Shown here: piece by piece, positions 1-5,235 of the stretch
Layout of the letters: each line of letters begins with the position of its first letter
Numbering within the stretch: position 1 is the stretch's first letter
Assembly (NCBI GenBank): GCA_025453715.1
Contig: JALOPT010000061.1
Coordinates: 1-8,148, forward strand
From: Methanoregulaceae archaeon
GTDB taxonomy: Archaea > Halobacteriota > Methanomicrobia > Methanomicrobiales > Methanospirillaceae
Direction: 5' to 3'
Length of the DNA stretch: 8,148 nt
Notes under the pieces: model-generated
Told to the model about the DNA's origin: nothing
Database searches by the model: none
Seen by the model: only the letters and a program-made list of their open reading frames with translations
Made by a program: the position numbers and the translations under genes

Positions 1-484
1 GGGTTGAAAGGCTTCTATCATTCCAGATCCCCTCGATAATAAGCACCACCCCCCCTTTTTTCAAGACACGGTTCCATTCCTTCAGGGCAATCTCCGGGTG
101 AGGGAGTGTCCAGACGAGGTGCCGGTTGACAACCACGTCAAAAGATCCGTTACTGAAGGGAAGGTGTTCGGCATCCCCTGTCCTCAGCTCAATCGGAAGG
201 TTTTGTGCATCAGCTTTCTCACGTGCTTTTGCTATCATCGCCTCCGAAAGGTCGACCCCGGTAACCTGGTGTCCCATCTCAGCAAACAGAAGGCCCATAA
301 CAGCTGTTCCGCACCCTATATCGAGTACCCTTTGTGGCGATTCTGGTATGTTCCGGGCCAGTTCCTGTTTCCATGCGACTTTCTCTTCCTCTGTTCCGAT
401 CCCGTGGCCCGGACAGCTGTCATACATAACTGAGGAGTGGTCCCAGCTCTTCCGGACTGCATCCTTGATCTCATGGTCGATCAT
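1..484 (-). CDS. Class I SAM-dependent methyltransferase (partial, C-terminus beyond window)
   Basis: The first 161 residues of a Rossmann-fold methyltransferase are visible; the gene runs off the left edge. Motif I is VLDIGCGTA (residues 53-61), followed by the acidic end of strand beta-2 in GVDLS (76-80), a GDAEHLPF segment (103-110) and SFDVVVN (114-120), the usual order for the Methyltransf_11/25 group. The family moves the methyl group of S-adenosylmethionine onto a substrate that cannot be told from this part; the first 40 residues (with YDSCPGHGIG) may belong to a subfamily-specific cap. The ATG at 484 is chosen because AAGGT lies about 6 bases upstream on the minus strand and a TATATATA box sits at about 538-545. 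It is divergent from the cutA-like gene. The class is secure; the substrate (small molecule, quinone-like lipid or other) is unknown. Confidence 0.88.
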   Translation of the reverse strand, partial: MIDHEIKDAVRKSWDHSSVMYDSCPGHGIGTEEEKVAWKQELARNIPESPQRVLDIGCGTAVMGLLFAEMGHQVTGVDLSEAMIAKAREKADAQNLPIELRTGDAEHLPFSNGSFDVVVNRHLVWTLPHPEIALKEWNRVLKKGGVVLIIEGIWNDRSLST

Positions 485-537
485 ACTGATACCTTAATGG
501 TGTATGGCCAATTTTTGATGATTATCAGAGAATCCAG

Positions 538-546
538 ATATATATT
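538..546 (-). promoter_or_regulatory. Putative TATA box of the methyltransferase gene
   Basis: Read on the minus strand the sequence is AATATATAT, a good archaeal TATA element. Transcription would start about 25 bases downstream, near 515, giving a leader of about 30 bases that contains the AAGGT ribosome binding site. Inferred by position and sequence only. Confidence 0.5.
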
Positions 547-768
547 CCCTGAATCTCTCTTCAGTACCGGGTCCGGGTTATCCCGACCGGTGATTGTATC
601 AATCTTTTAGATGTTTTCTCTGATACGGTAAAAAACACCAATACCTGAACATGTGTGTCCTTACTATGTACATAATTTGTTCCGATTGAAACCCCACACT
701 CATTAAATCTGCCAGTCAGGGATTTTGTCGATGGTTCGGAACATTATTTCCGTGCCTGCCGTCTGGTT

Positions 769-777
769 CATATATCG
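769..777 (+). promoter_or_regulatory. Putative TATA box of the cutA-like gene
   Basis: CATATATCG lies about 35 bases before the ATG at 808. The expected transcription start, about 25 bases downstream, falls near 797-800. The mRNA would then have a leader of only about 10 bases. This fits the lack of a clear Shine-Dalgarno motif before this ATG. Confidence 0.4.
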
Positions 778-780
778 GGC

Positions 781-803
781 TGCTCATAATGAACGATTGA
801 GCA
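781..803. repeat. Dyad TGCTCA-N11-TGAGCA before the cutA-like start
   Basis: Perfect 6-base arms at 781-786 and 798-803 are separated by 11 bases. The dyad lies between the putative TATA box and the start codon, where an archaeal repressor would act. Its function is inferred from position only. Confidence 0.3.
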
Positions 804-807
804 GAAA

Positions 808-1140
808 ATGAATCAGCCAACTGATGTCCCGGTTATTATCCTCTCCACTGCATCTCCTGACAATGCGAAGATTATCGCGAAGTCACTTGTCGGGGCGGGA
901 ATCGCCGCCTGTGTGAATATGACAGGGGTCTCTTCATATTACAACTGGAAAGGCGAATTCTGCGAGGACAATGAGACACTTCTCATCATTAAGACAATGG
1001 ATTCAAAAAAGAACCTGGTGATGGATGCCATCCGCCGACTCCATACCTATGAACTCCCTGAAATGATTGTCATCCCGGTAACCGGCGGATTTCCACCCTA
1101 CCTCACGTGGCTGAAAGAAGAGATTGTGCCGGACAGCTGA
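808..1140 (+). CDS. cutA: CutA-like (CutA1) protein
   Basis: This 110-residue protein has the length and pattern of the CutA1 family, small cytosolic ferredoxin-like-fold proteins that form very stable trimers and bind divalent metals such as Cu(II) in vitro. Family features visible are GIAACVN (31-37), SYYNWKGEFCEDNE (43-56, the Y-W-G-E-D-E pattern), LLIIKT (58-63), and HTYELPE (79-85), where most relatives read HPYE-PE, then YLTWL (98-102). Bacterial cutA was named for divalent-cation tolerance, but the physiological role of the family is still unsettled, and a PII-like signalling role has been suggested from its fold. The ATG at 808 gives the normal N-terminus; no strong ribosome binding site is seen, so a short-leader mRNA is likely. 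The gene ends 151 bases before the next start, so co-transcription with DUF1890 is possible but not shown. Confidence 0.93.
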   Translation: MNQPTDVPVIILSTASPDNAKIIAKSLVGAGIAACVNMTGVSSYYNWKGEFCEDNETLLIIKTMDSKKNLVMDAIRRLHTYELPEMIVIPVTGGFPPYLTWLKEEIVPDS

Positions 1141-1193
1141 CCCGCTAATCACTACCATGGATGATCTACTGGCCTGTTTGCCTGCATTACATT

Positions 1194-1200
1194 ACTATAT
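1194..1200 (+). promoter_or_regulatory. Possible TATA box of the DUF1890-DUF1894 operon
   Basis: ACTATAT sits about 92-98 bases before the TTG start at 1292. Transcription would begin near 1222 and give a leader of about 70 bases. The site is a weak match and the operon may instead be read from the cutA-like promoter. Confidence 0.25.
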
Positions 1201-1291
1201 GGACATGGGCACTGGTCATCCAGACCTGGTACGGGATAACTCGCACTATTGAAATAAGAGGAGCCCGCTAGTTTAGATAAGGTAGATCGAA

Positions 1292-1771
1292 TTGCCTGAT
1301 ACGAAAACAGGGCCGCGTGATGCGCTTCTTCTCCTCGGGTGCCCGCAGGTGCCGATACAGACGAGTGTCGCGTTATACCTCGCCGGTAAGCTCCGCAAAC
1401 AGGGAATTACGACGGTGATTACCGGGAACCGGGCGGCTAGAACAAATATCGAAGTCGCCGATCCCGACCGCCACTATATCGGTGAGGTGATCGATATCGA
1501 CCGGTGTATTGCCCAGCTCGCAGAGAAAAAACGGGACTTTCATTACTGTTTTTCGTTCATCCATAACGATGCCGGGCTTTCTTATGCAGCGACAGTGAAG
1601 GCGATGTCCCCGGCCGCCCAAATCCTGATCATCTTTGGCGATCACTACGAGGAAGTTGCCGGCTCGGTAGAATTTCCTGCCGAAATAATTGCAGTAAAGG
1701 CAGTGCATAACCCAATGCCGCTCAAGGCAAAAATTGACGAGGTGTTCCCATGGGTTGTCTCGAATCTATGA
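1292..1771 (+). CDS. DUF1890 family protein, methanogen-specific, function unknown
   Basis: This 159-residue protein resembles the DUF1890 family, known essentially from methanogenic archaea. Visible features are an N-terminal strand ending in LLLLGCPQVPIQT (12-24), an alpha/beta alternation (YLAGKLRKQGITTVITGN, 29-46), RDFHYCFSFIHNDAG (81-95), and ILIIFGDHYEE (111-121). The hydrophobic strands separated by helices suggest a Rossmann-like or flavodoxin-like fold, but I see no complete nucleotide-binding motif. Cys17 in LGCP is the best candidate for a functional cysteine. The start is a TTG, with AGGT 8 bases upstream (1280-1283); no in-frame ATG fits the N-terminus. The last codons overlap the DUF1894 gene, so the two are expected to be co-translated and may form a complex. 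No enzymatic role is established to my knowledge; the phyletic pattern alone suggests a link to methanogenesis or its cofactors. Confidence 0.85.
   Translation: MPDTKTGPRDALLLLGCPQVPIQTSVALYLAGKLRKQGITTVITGNRAARTNIEVADPDRHYIGEVIDIDRCIAQLAEKKRDFHYCFSFIHNDAGLSYAATVKAMSPAAQILIIFGDHYEEVAGSVEFPAEIIAVKAVHNPMPLKAKIDEVFPWVVSNL
1739..1744 (+). promoter_or_regulatory. Ribosome binding site deciding the DUF1894 start
   Basis: GAGGTG lies 5 bases before the ATG at 1750 and inside the end of the DUF1890 gene. It supports 1750 over the in-frame ATG at 1768, which would give a neat 4-base ATGA overlap but lacks a close Shine-Dalgarno motif. Confidence 0.55.
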
Positions 1772-2028
1772 AACATGAGATTATAATGAGGGATACGACC
1801 TTCAAAGAATGCCGGCAATATATTCTTTCGAACTTTCCTGAACACTTTGAGGTGCTTCCCGGTTACAAGATCTTTGAAAAGCATCTTATCGGTGTCCCAC
1901 CCCTGTACATTGCTGTTGACGGGGACGATGTAATTATACCCTATACGAAGCCATGTTACGGTACGTTCCTGATCAGGGTCCCTGACCCCGAAATGGCTGC
2001 AGAATTACGAAAAAAGAAACAAAAATAA
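1750..2028 (+). CDS. DUF1894 family protein, methanogen-specific, function unknown
   Basis: This 92-residue protein matches the DUF1894 family, which regularly sits next to DUF1890 in methanogen genomes. The recognisable core is FKECRQYILSNF (18-29), followed by a mixed alpha/beta region with PPLYIAVDGDDVIIPYTKPCYG (50-71), then a hydrophilic lysine-rich tail. Cys21 and Cys69 are the main cysteines in the core; Cys3 lies in the start region. No membrane segment or signal peptide is visible. The ATG at 1750 is preferred for its GAGGTG site and overlaps the preceding gene by 22 bases; the ATG at 1768 (overlap ATGA) is a valid alternative that removes six residues. The overlap implies translational coupling with DUF1890. 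The A-rich lysine codons at the 3' end also supply the oligo-T stretch for the opposing gene. Family assignment is good, function unknown. Confidence 0.85.
   Translation: MGCLESMKHEIIMRDTTFKECRQYILSNFPEHFEVLPGYKIFEKHLIGVPPLYIAVDGDDVIIPYTKPCYGTFLIRVPDPEMAAELRKKKQK
2010..2025 (-). terminator. Oligo-T terminator of the 68-residue minus-strand gene
   Basis: Read on the minus strand, runs of five, three and six T lie 16 to 31 bases past the stop codon of the gene at 2041-2247. They fall inside the last lysine codons of the opposing DUF1894 gene, so coding and termination signals overlap. Confidence 0.45.
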
Positions 2029-2042
2029 CTTTTTTATGTTTT
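2029..2042 (+). terminator. Oligo-T terminator after DUF1894
   Basis: Six T at 2030-2035 and four T at 2039-2042 follow the TAA stop at once. Short T-runs without a hairpin are enough to stop archaeal RNA polymerase. The stretch fills the 12-base gap to the convergent gene. Confidence 0.6.
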
Positions 2043-2247
2043 ACTCATCAACAGGCTCCAGTTTTTCAATGGACTCCCACGGGATCATCATCGTTACCAG
2101 ACCTGTTGTCATAAATACCGGGTCCTGGCGGTCGCTTCCGACAGCCCCTGTACCCATAAATTCGAGGTCCTGGTCTGTGAATCGTGCATGAACATGGTAT
2201 CGCTTACCCGGCACAACCATATCTTTCCATTCGTTCGTAATGATCAT
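2041..2247 (-). CDS. Small hypothetical protein (68 aa)
   Basis: I do not recognise this protein. It is acidic at the C-terminus, without cysteines, membrane segment or signal peptide. Its alternation of hydrophobic and polar residues (KRYHVHARF 15-23, DLEFMGTGAV 27-36, VFMTTGLVTMMIPW 44-57) and turns such as PGK and SDRQDP suggest a small all-beta barrel. The final IPWESIEKLE segment looks like a closing strand or helix. Evidence that it is real: codon use resembles the neighbouring genes, it ends exactly at a convergent oligo-T terminator, and a TATATAC-like box lies about 25 bases before its ATG, which would make its mRNA leaderless and explain the missing ribosome binding site. It may be a lineage-restricted protein of methanogens. 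Confidence 0.65.
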   Translation of the reverse strand: MIITNEWKDMVVPGKRYHVHARFTDQDLEFMGTGAVGSDRQDPVFMTTGLVTMMIPWESIEKLEPVDE

Positions 2248-2267
2248 GAATAGAAAATCATGGCAGG

Positions 2268-2275
2268 GGTATATC
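2268..2275 (-). promoter_or_regulatory. Putative TATA box of the 68-residue gene
   Basis: GATATACC on the minus strand is centred about 25 bases upstream of the ATG at 2247. That spacing places the transcription start at or next to the start codon, which fits a leaderless mRNA. Inferred from sequence only. Confidence 0.35.
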
Positions 2276-2321
2276 GAATGATGCCGGACGCGGGGTGAAA
2301 ATAATAATCAATAAATTATCG

Positions 2322-2337
2322 GAGGGGTAAACCCCTC
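2322..2337. repeat. Perfect palindrome GAGGGGTAAACCCCTC
   Basis: Seven-base arms (2322-2328 and 2331-2337) flank AA. As RNA it would give a 6-base-pair GC-rich stem with a TAAA loop, but no T-run follows, so a terminator is less likely than a protein-binding site. An AT-rich, TATA-like stretch (2301-2319) lies just upstream. Confidence 0.5.
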
Positions 2338-2342
2338 TTATC

Positions 2343-2423
2343 ATGGCGGACGTAGATCCACTGTATGTTACAGAAAAACGGATTTCTGATGGCATTTCCG
2401 GGCTTTGGTTTCCGGGGCCATAA
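2343..2423 (+). CDS. Possible 26-residue small ORF, doubtful
   Basis: An ATG at 2343 opens 26 codons (MADVDPLYVTEK... ending in LWFPGP) and stops at TAA 2421-2423. The composition is protein-like, and the AT-rich stretch TAAATTA at about 2310-2317 lies about 27 bases before the ATG, as expected for a leaderless transcript. The palindrome at 2322-2337 falls between the two. No Shine-Dalgarno motif is present at a useful distance. It could be a small protein, the remnant of a lost gene, or chance; I do not recognise it. A 62-codon minus-strand reading frame across the same DNA looks less convincing. Confidence 0.18.
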   Translation: MADVDPLYVTEKRISDGISGLWFPGP

Positions 2424-2455
2424 TAAGTGCATACAACCCAAATCAAAAAAACTCC

Positions 2456-2464
2456 ATTTATAGG
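2456..2464 (+). promoter_or_regulatory. Putative TATA box of the oxidoreductase operon
   Basis: ATTTATAGG follows an A-rich stretch (AAAAAAACTCC) that could act as the upstream BRE region. Transcription would start near 2485, leaving a leader of about 75 bases before the TTG at 2563. A second AT-rich element (TAATATTATC, 2515-2524) is an alternative with a very short leader. Confidence 0.45.
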
Positions 2465-2478
2465 CCTTATTATTTACC

Positions 2479-2495
2479 TGTCAGGAATTGTCAGG
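2479..2495 (+). repeat. Direct repeat TGTCAGG x2, 10-base period
   Basis: TGTCAGG occurs at 2479-2485 and 2489-2495, one helical turn apart, covering the predicted transcription start of the oxidoreductase operon. The first copy is also part of the small dyad CCTGTCAGG (2477-2485). A regulator could contact both copies on one DNA face; this is inference. Confidence 0.35.
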
Positions 2496-2562
2496 CGGGA
2501 AAACAATACTAAAGTAATATTATCTCGCAGGGGTATCATTCGTGTGCCAAGGGGTGGTACCA

Positions 2563-4227
2563 TTGAATGATATATCAGTCCTGATCGGAGGAAAAGCAGG
2601 GGACGGGATCAACAGTGCCGGCCTTACGATTGCCCACCTGTTTAATTATCTCGGTTACCGGGTCTACATGTATTTTGATTATCCCTCCCTTATCAAGGGG
2701 GGCCACAATTTTGCCATCGTGAGAGCATCCGAACATAAAACCGGGGCACACCGAGAGACCGCTGACTTCCTCCTCGCATTAAATAATGATGCAATTACCC
2801 TTCATACCGGCATGATGCGACCGGATACCGAGATTATCTACGATTCAGGGAATGCTACAAAAGGCACAGGTACCGCGGTAGCCGTGACCGATATACTTGC
2901 CAGGGAAAATGCCCTGCCTATTATGGGCAACTCGGCAATTATCGGGGCGTTTGCCAAGGCAGCGGGTATCCAATGGGACGTTATCGAAGATGTATTCAGC
3001 CGCCACCTGCTGAAGGAGACAGGAAAAAACCTCGCTGTAGCACGTAAAGCCTATGATGTGGCACATACTAAACGGGTAGTCCCGGTTATCGGGCGTGAAC
3101 CTCTCCCTGTCATTACTGGAAACGAAGCGATAGGCCTTGGTCTCATCAATGGTGGCATGGATGCCTATATCTCTTACCCGATGACACCGACATCCAACCT
3201 CCTTCATTTCCTTGCAGAACAGGCACCACATCTTCCGCTGACGGTGGTTCATCCCGAAAATGAGATCGGGGTAATTATCATGGCACTGGGATTTGCCTAT
3301 GCCGGAAAAAAAGCAGCTGTAGGGACATCGGGTGGCGGGTTCTGCCTCATGACCGAGGGACTCTCATTTGCGGGCCAGTCTGAGATCCCTGTGGTCATTG
3401 TTCTCGGGCAGCGGACAGGGCCAAGCACAGGACTTCCTACGTATACCGGCCAGTCTGACCTCCATTTTGTCCTTCATGCCGGGCAGGGGGAGTTCCCGCG
3501 ACTGATTGTCGCACCTGGTGATGCAGAGGAGTCATACGAGTGGTCATCGCTCGCGGTACAACTTGCATGGAAATACCAGGTCCCTGCCATTATTCTCGGT
3601 GATAAGACCCTGAATGAGGGGACGTACAGTTTCGACAGGAATGAGCTCGAAGGATATCATATTGACCCCGGAATCCCAGGCGAGGAACCAATTACCGGCG
3701 ACGGCTACCTTCGTTACAGGGTTACCGGATCAGGCGTCTCCCCATTGGCGGTCCCCGGTACACCTGGTACTGTTGTCAAGGTAACCAGTTATACCCATAA
3801 CGAGGAAGGGATCTCAACTGAAGATGCGGTGATCTCCATGATCATGGCAGAAAAAAGAAATAAAAAAGCTGCTGGTCTTCTGGAGGAAATCAACCGGCTT
3901 GAAGCAGTGAGAACATATGGTAACCGGACAAGTCCGGTTGCCCTGCTGGCCTGGGGCTCCAATAAAGGTGTGGCCTGCGAAGTCGCGGGTATGCTCGGCC
4001 TTCGCGTTATTCAGCCGGTTGTCCTCTCCCCGTTCCCGCTTCGACAGATGAAGGAGGCGCTTTCCGGGGTGAAGCGGCTGATATCAGTGGAAGACAACAT
4101 TGAAGGTCAGCTTGGGATCCTCCTTGCAACCCATGGCATCCGGGTGGACGACCAGGTGCTCAAATATGATGGGCGGCCGTTTCCGGTCGGGGAACTGCGT
4201 GAAAAGGTCATGGAGGTATTGAAATGA
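2563..4227 (+). CDS. korA: 2-oxoacid:ferredoxin oxidoreductase, fused gamma-alpha subunit
   Basis: This 554-residue subunit pairs with the next gene to oxidise a 2-oxoacid with CoA to acyl-CoA and CO2, reducing ferredoxin, or to run in reverse for CO2 fixation. The N-terminal third (about 1-170) is the gamma domain with GGKAGDGIN (9-17) and GGHNFAIVR. The alpha domain follows with YPMTP (205-209), matching the YPITP motif of the Sulfolobus enzyme, HPENE (230-234), GTSGGGF, and RTGPSTGLPT starting at Arg284, the CoA/2-oxoacid-contacting arginine of the family. A C-terminal transketolase-like domain ends it. I chose the TTG at 2563 because GGTG lies 6 bases upstream and the protein then begins MNDISVLIGG as relatives do; a GTG at 2542 with GGGGT upstream would add 7 residues. 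The specific substrate (2-oxoglutarate, pyruvate or broad) cannot be read from sequence, so korA is a best guess. Confidence 0.9.
   Translation: MNDISVLIGGKAGDGINSAGLTIAHLFNYLGYRVYMYFDYPSLIKGGHNFAIVRASEHKTGAHRETADFLLALNNDAITLHTGMMRPDTEIIYDSGNATKGTGTAVAVTDILARENALPIMGNSAIIGAFAKAAGIQWDVIEDVFSRHLLKETGKNLAVARKAYDVAHTKRVVPVIGREPLPVITGNEAIGLGLINGGMDAYISYPMTPTSNLLHFLAEQAPHLPLTVVHPENEIGVIIMALGFAYAGKKAAVGTSGGGFCLMTEGLSFAGQSEIPVVIVLGQRTGPSTGLPTYTGQSDLHFVLHAGQGEFPRLIVAPGDAEESYEWSSLAVQLAWKYQVPAIILGDKTLNEGTYSFDRNELEGYHIDPGIPGEEPITGDGYLRYRVTGSGVSPLAVPGTPGTVVKVTSYTHNEEGISTEDAVISMIMAEKRNKKAAGLLEEINRLEAVRTYGNRTSPVALLAWGSNKGVACEVAGMLGLRVIQPVVLSPFPLRQMKEALSGVKRLISVEDNIEGQLGILLATHGIRVDDQVLKYDGRPFPVGELREKVMEVLK
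4212..4217 (+). promoter_or_regulatory. Ribosome binding site of the beta subunit
   Basis: GGAGGT lies 6 bases before the ATG at 4224, inside the end of the alpha gene. This is the strongest Shine-Dalgarno site in the window and fits equal synthesis of the two subunits. Confidence 0.75.
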
Positions 4228-5075
4228 CCGGGCGTAACCTGGTTACCACTGCACCGAATACCTGGTGCCCGGGATGTGGCAACTTCTCTCTCCAGTTTGC
4301 ATTAAAGTCCGTGCTCGGCGAGCTCGAACAGTCCGGGGTGTCCCTCGATGATGTTGTCCTTGTGACCGGGATTGGCTGCCATGCAAAAATGTCCGATTAC
4401 CTGGATGTAAACAGTTTCTATTCCATCCACGGCCGGACTATCCCGGCTGCAATCGGGATTAAACTGGCAAACCCACGACTGAAGGTCATTTGCTGCGCAG
4501 GGGACGGGGACTGCTACGCAGAAGGACTTGATCACCTCATATTTGCAGCGAAACGAAATGCCGATATCACCGTGATTGTCCACAACAACCGGGTTTACGG
4601 GCTTACTACGGGGCAGTATACACCAACCTCCCCACTCGGGTTCCGGGGACGTTCGACACCCGGAGGTACAACAGAACTCCCGATAAATCCCCTGGAGCTC
4701 ATGCTTGCAAGTGGTGCGACTTTTGTTGCCCGTGGGTACACGAAGAAAATGGAGCAGCTCCGATCGCTCGTAACGCAGGGGTTGTTACACCGCGGTTTCT
4801 CGTTTATTGACGTCCTCCAGATTTGTGCGACATACAACAACATGACCGGTTACTACAACGACCGCATCTATGACCTGGAGGACCACGATGTCTCCGGGTT
4901 TGAACATGCATTCCGGAAGGCCAGGGAATGGGATTATAATAACGATGCACGGATTGCCCTCGGACTTTTCTACCAGCAGGAAATGCCCACCTATGAAGAC
5001 CGTATCTTCGCCCGGCCGCCGGACAATACTGACCGCAGAAAACGGATCGATGAAATTCTCAAGGAGAAAATGTAG
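4224..5075 (+). CDS. korB: 2-oxoacid:ferredoxin oxidoreductase, beta (TPP-binding) subunit
   Basis: This 283-residue subunit holds thiamine diphosphate and the single [4Fe-4S] cluster of the enzyme. Cluster ligands are visible at Cys15 and Cys18 (WCPGCG), Cys52 (GIGCHAK) and Cys201 (LQICATYNN), matching the four cysteines of the Sulfolobus beta subunit. The TPP/Mg motif runs from GDGD (93-96) to NN (121-122). Lys55 and Leu127 (YGLTTGQYTPTS) occupy the positions of Sulfolobus Lys49 and Leu123, implicated there in substrate recognition. The start overlaps the alpha stop by 4 bases (ATGA), so translation is coupled. No separate delta (two [4Fe-4S] ferredoxin) gene is beside it, so this is the two-subunit archaeal type rather than the four-subunit type also common in methanogens. 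Length is normal for the family. Confidence 0.92.
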   Translation: MTGRNLVTTAPNTWCPGCGNFSLQFALKSVLGELEQSGVSLDDVVLVTGIGCHAKMSDYLDVNSFYSIHGRTIPAAIGIKLANPRLKVICCAGDGDCYAEGLDHLIFAAKRNADITVIVHNNRVYGLTTGQYTPTSPLGFRGRSTPGGTTELPINPLELMLASGATFVARGYTKKMEQLRSLVTQGLLHRGFSFIDVLQICATYNNMTGYYNDRIYDLEDHDVSGFEHAFRKAREWDYNNDARIALGLFYQQEMPTYEDRIFARPPDNTDRRKRIDEILKEKM

Positions 5076-5090
5076 CCCCTGCTTCTCCAA

Positions 5091-5095
5091 TTTTT
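5091..5095 (+). terminator. Weak oligo-T stop signal after korB
   Basis: A run of five T starts 16 bases after the beta-subunit stop codon, within a pyrimidine-rich stretch. It is short, but archaeal polymerases can stop at such runs. The hairpin at 5186-5204 may provide a second signal. Confidence 0.3.
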
Positions 5096-5185
5096 CCCTG
5101 TTACGTGGTACATTCAGGTGGTCTCTTTCTCCCTCCGGCAATCCGTCAGATAACCAGGGACTAGTGATTTGAAATTGTACATCCT

Positions 5186-5204
5186 GTTCTGCCAGGGGCA
5201 GGAC
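5186..5204 (+). other. Strong hairpin between korB and the UPF0316 gene
   Basis: GTTCTGCC (5186-5193) pairs with GGCAGGAC (5197-5204) around an AGG loop, including one G-U pair; T5185 and A5205 add a ninth pair. No T-run follows on the plus strand. It lies 110 bases after korB and 64 before the next ATG. It could be a 3' mRNA end structure for the korAB transcript, a leader element, or chance. Confidence 0.4.
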
Positions 5205-5235
5205 AAGGTACGATTGTTATAGAAGCGAATGCAAT

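Larger units (their letters stand above)
485..807. other. Divergent intergenic spacer, no gene seen
   Basis: This 323-base spacer separates two divergent genes. It is more AT-rich than the coding DNA around it. It holds TATA-like boxes for both neighbours, a 6-base inverted repeat GTATCA (596-601) / TGATAC (621-626), a distant 8-base inverted repeat TGTTCCGA (678-685) / TCGGAACA (736-743), and a 6-base dyad just before the downstream start codon. I found no convincing ORF, tRNA or CRISPR repeat. An unannotated small RNA cannot be excluded. Confidence 0.5.
2248..2562. other. Spacer upstream of the oxidoreductase operon
   Basis: This 315-base region lies between the divergent 68-residue gene and the oxidoreductase operon. 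It carries a TATA-like box for each direction, the palindrome at 2322-2337, the doubtful 26-codon ORF, and the TGTCAGG direct repeat at 2479-2495. No RNA gene is recognisable. Confidence 0.5.

Noticed and set aside
98..497. Two plus-strand reading frames of 111 and 123 codons
   Set aside because: They are antisense shadows of the methyltransferase gene, whose motifs on the minus strand are unmistakable.
681..690. TCCGATTGAA followed by AC, similar to the GATTGAAAC end of many CRISPR repeats
   Set aside because: It occurs once here, with no regularly spaced second copy and no cas gene in the window.
1213..1230. CTGG-TCAT-CCAG and CCAG-AC-CTGG, two mutually exclusive short hairpins before DUF1890
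   Set aside because: The stems have only four base pairs each, too weak to support a riboswitch or attenuator claim.
1157..1252. 31-codon ORF beginning ATGGATGATCTA between the cutA-like and DUF1890 genes
   Set aside because: It has no ribosome binding site or recognisable sequence and overlaps the likely promoter; chance is the simpler explanation.
2258..2446. 62-codon minus-strand reading frame
   Set aside because: It lacks a ribosome binding site, is low in protein-like pattern, spans the palindrome and regulatory region upstream of the oxidoreductase operon, and resembles no family I know.
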